A stretch of DNA of 6,297 nucleotides. It comes from Bacillota bacterium. Lineage in GTDB: Bacteria; Bacillota; Clostridia; Acetivibrionales; DSM-1351. The stretch spans positions 1 to 6,297 of the forward strand of contig JAEZIV010000273.1 in the NCBI GenBank assembly GCA_023436515.1, given 5' to 3'. Of the stretch, positions 5,358 to 6,297 are shown piece by piece. The notes under the pieces were generated by a model. That model was not told the origin of the DNA and ran no database searches. It worked only from the letters and a program-made list of their open reading frames with translations. Positions within the stretch are counted from its first letter, which is position 1. The number at the start of each line of letters is the position of its first letter. The position numbers were made by a program, and so were the translations under genes.

Positions 5358-6026
5358 TTAATACACCTGCCCCATACTTTTTTCTTTCATCGCAATTGCT
5401 ACCGAAGCACTTGCTCCTATCCTGCTTGCACCGGCCTCTACCATAGCCTTTGCAGTTTCATAGTCCCTGATCCCGCCTGAGGCCTTGACCCCTAGTGAAG
5501 GCTTAACAATGTCTCGCATGAGCTTTACGTCCTCTACTGTAGCCCCTCCGGTGCTGAAGCCAGTTGAGGTCTTTACATAATCTGCTCCAACCTCTTTGCA
5601 AAGCTGACAGCACATTTTTTTCTCCTCCTCAGTCAGCAGACAGGTCTCAAGAATAACCTTAACAATGGCCTTGCTTCCCACTGCTTTTACAACTGCTCCT
5701 ATATCGGTTTTTACATATTCATAATCACCTGATTTGACTGCTCCCACATTAATAACCATATCTACTTCTCTTGCTCCGTTTTCTACAGCCTCGACAGCTT
5801 CAGCCGCCTTAATTGTAGTTGTAGCTGCACCTAAAGGGAAGCCGATAACGGTACAGACCCTTATTCCGCTACCCTTTAGTAGCTGTGCGCACAGGCTTAC
5901 ATAACAGGGATTTACGCACACTGATGCAAATCCAAATTCAACTGCCTCACTGCATAGTTTCTCAATCTCGGCTTTTGATGTTTCCGGCTTAAGTGCTGTA
6001 TGATCAATTATACCAGCTATATTCAT
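5358..6026 (-). CDS. deoC: Deoxyribose-phosphate aldolase
   Basis: DeoC cleaves 2-deoxy-D-ribose 5-phosphate to glyceraldehyde 3-phosphate and acetaldehyde, feeding deoxynucleoside carbon into glycolysis. The 222-residue product has the usual family length and begins [14 protein letters not shown], as DeoC proteins do. In this numbering the class I aldolase residues are visible: Asp89 in EVDMVINVG, Lys123 in VKVILET, the Schiff-base Lys152 in YVKTSTGF, and Lys181 in [20 protein letters not shown] (63-74) is also typical. The start at 6026 has GGAGGG (complement of 6032-6037) five bases upstream; an in-frame TTG at 6098 would add 24 residues but lacks a ribosome site. No deoA, deoD, pdp or cdd neighbour is in the window, so it appears outside a classic deo operon. 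No clear terminator follows. Confidence 0.97.
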   Translation of the reverse strand: MNIAGIIDHTALKPETSKAEIEKLCSEAVEFGFASVCVNPCYVSLCAQLLKGSGIRVCTVIGFPLGAATTTIKAAEAVEAVENGAREVDMVINVGAVKSGDYEYVKTDIGAVVKAVGSKAIVKVILETCLLTEEEKKMCCQLCKEVGADYVKTSTGFSTGGATVEDVKLMRDIVKPSLGVKASGGIRDYETAKAMVEAGASRIGASASVAIAMKEKSMGQVY

Positions 6027-6031
6027 TTGGG

Positions 6032-6037
6032 CCCTCC
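6032..6037 (-). promoter_or_regulatory. Ribosome binding site deciding the deoC start
   Basis: The minus strand reads TTGGAGGGCCCAA directly before the ATG at 6026-6024. GGAGGG with a five-base gap is a strong site. The same stretch can fold back (GGGCCC, and TTGG with CCAA), so the site might be partly masked in the mRNA. Confidence 0.75.
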
Positions 6038-6040
6038 AAT

Positions 6041-6070
6041 TTCCCATAGGATTCATTATGACCCTGGGAA
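6041..6070 (-). promoter_or_regulatory. Small hairpin in the deoC leader
   Basis: On the minus strand TTCCC plus AGG pair with CCT plus GGGAA across a two-base bulge: 6066-6070 with 6041-6045, and 6063-6065 with 6048-6050. The stem ends four bases before the deoC ribosome site. It might affect translation or mRNA stability; it resembles no riboswitch I know. Confidence 0.25.
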
Positions 6071-6221
6071 CTAATATATTTTTACACTCTCTCTCCAATA
6101 TTAACCTATATATTGATATAAATACAAGGAAAAAAAAGAAACATAATTAAGTCCGAAGCTTCCAAAAAATAACATGCCTTAACAATATGAGCTCATTCAA
6201 AAAATATAAATATATTTAGGG

Positions 6222-6252
6222 AAAAAAATAGGTTAGTCGCCATCGACTAACC
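6222..6252 (-). terminator. Perfect hairpin with T-tract on the minus strand: terminator or operator
   Basis: GGTTAGTCG (6231-6239) and CGACTAACC (6244-6252) form a perfect nine-base stem with a four-base loop. Read on the minus strand it is followed by TA and then seven T residues, the form of an intrinsic terminator for a gene entering from the right. A minus frame does stop at 6265-6267, 12 bases before the stem. However, a good plus-strand ribosome site and ATG lie just to the right, and then the repeat would sit in that gene's leader as an operator or hairpin. The window ends too soon to decide. Confidence 0.5.
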
Positions 6253-6269
6253 ATGTAAAGGGGGTCAAA

Positions 6270-6297
6270 ATGTATTTTGTGAGGTCAATATTATATT
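6270..6297 (+). CDS. Possible start of a plus-strand gene, cut by the window edge
   Basis: AAAGGGGG (6257-6264) lies five bases before an ATG at 6270, and nine codons (MYFVRSILY) follow before the window ends. The ribosome site is strong for such an AT-rich region, and the gene would be divergent from deoC. Against it, the hairpin at 6231-6252 looks like a minus-strand terminator, which would instead imply a gene on the other strand. Nothing can be said about the product. Confidence 0.3.

Noticed and set aside
6027..6098. Longer deoC starting at TTG 6098
   Set aside because: The 24 extra residues are untypical for DeoC, and the strong ribosome site belongs to the ATG at 6026.
1..6297. CRISPR array, tRNA, rRNA, complete insertion sequence or prophage genes
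   Set aside because: No regularly spaced repeats, cloverleaf-like sequence, transposase gene or phage proteins were seen.

Overview
The window looks like chromosomal DNA of an anaerobic, AT-rich Firmicute of the class Clostridia. This is inferred from the low GC content, strong purine-rich Shine-Dalgarno sequences, ATG/GTG starts, a two-iron desulfoferrodoxin, and SfsA, YjbQ and DeoC homologues of clostridial type. No species can be named from the sequence alone.

Layout. Positions 1-268 hold no convincing gene. They carry a terminator-like inverted repeat (102-144) and a faint, interrupted reading frame. A Ser/Thr/Glu-rich lipoprotein gene (269-943, minus) and a calcineurin-like metallophosphoesterase gene with an SH3-like C-terminus (1117-2253, minus) follow. 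Divergent from the phosphatase is a gene for an unrecognised helical 161-residue protein (2492-2977, plus). The 416-base convergent gap after it (2978-3393) contains 11 sequences equal to, or one base from, the DnaA box TTATCCACA. They lie on both strands, and three are perfect. Next come a tightly coupled minus-strand operon sfsA-yjbQ (4463-3394), an intergenic region with an extended -10 promoter and two inverted repeats, the desulfoferrodoxin gene dfx (4707-5087, plus) with a strong terminator, a decayed GNAT acetyltransferase tail (5203-5319, minus), and deoC (5358-6026, minus). The right edge has a perfect 9-bp hairpin whose role is ambiguous, and possibly the first codons of a plus-strand gene.

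How it fits together. The genes are mostly single housekeeping or stress units, not one pathway: superoxide reduction (Dfx), deoxyribose-5-phosphate breakdown (DeoC), a PD-(D/E)XK-fold SfsA protein paired with YjbQ, and a signalling-type phosphatase. No mobile element, CRISPR array, tRNA or rRNA is visible. The standout is the DnaA-box cluster. It lies between two converging transcription units, with no dnaA, dnaN or rpmH in view, so it could be a DnaA-titration or regulatory locus, or part of a replication origin separated from dnaA.
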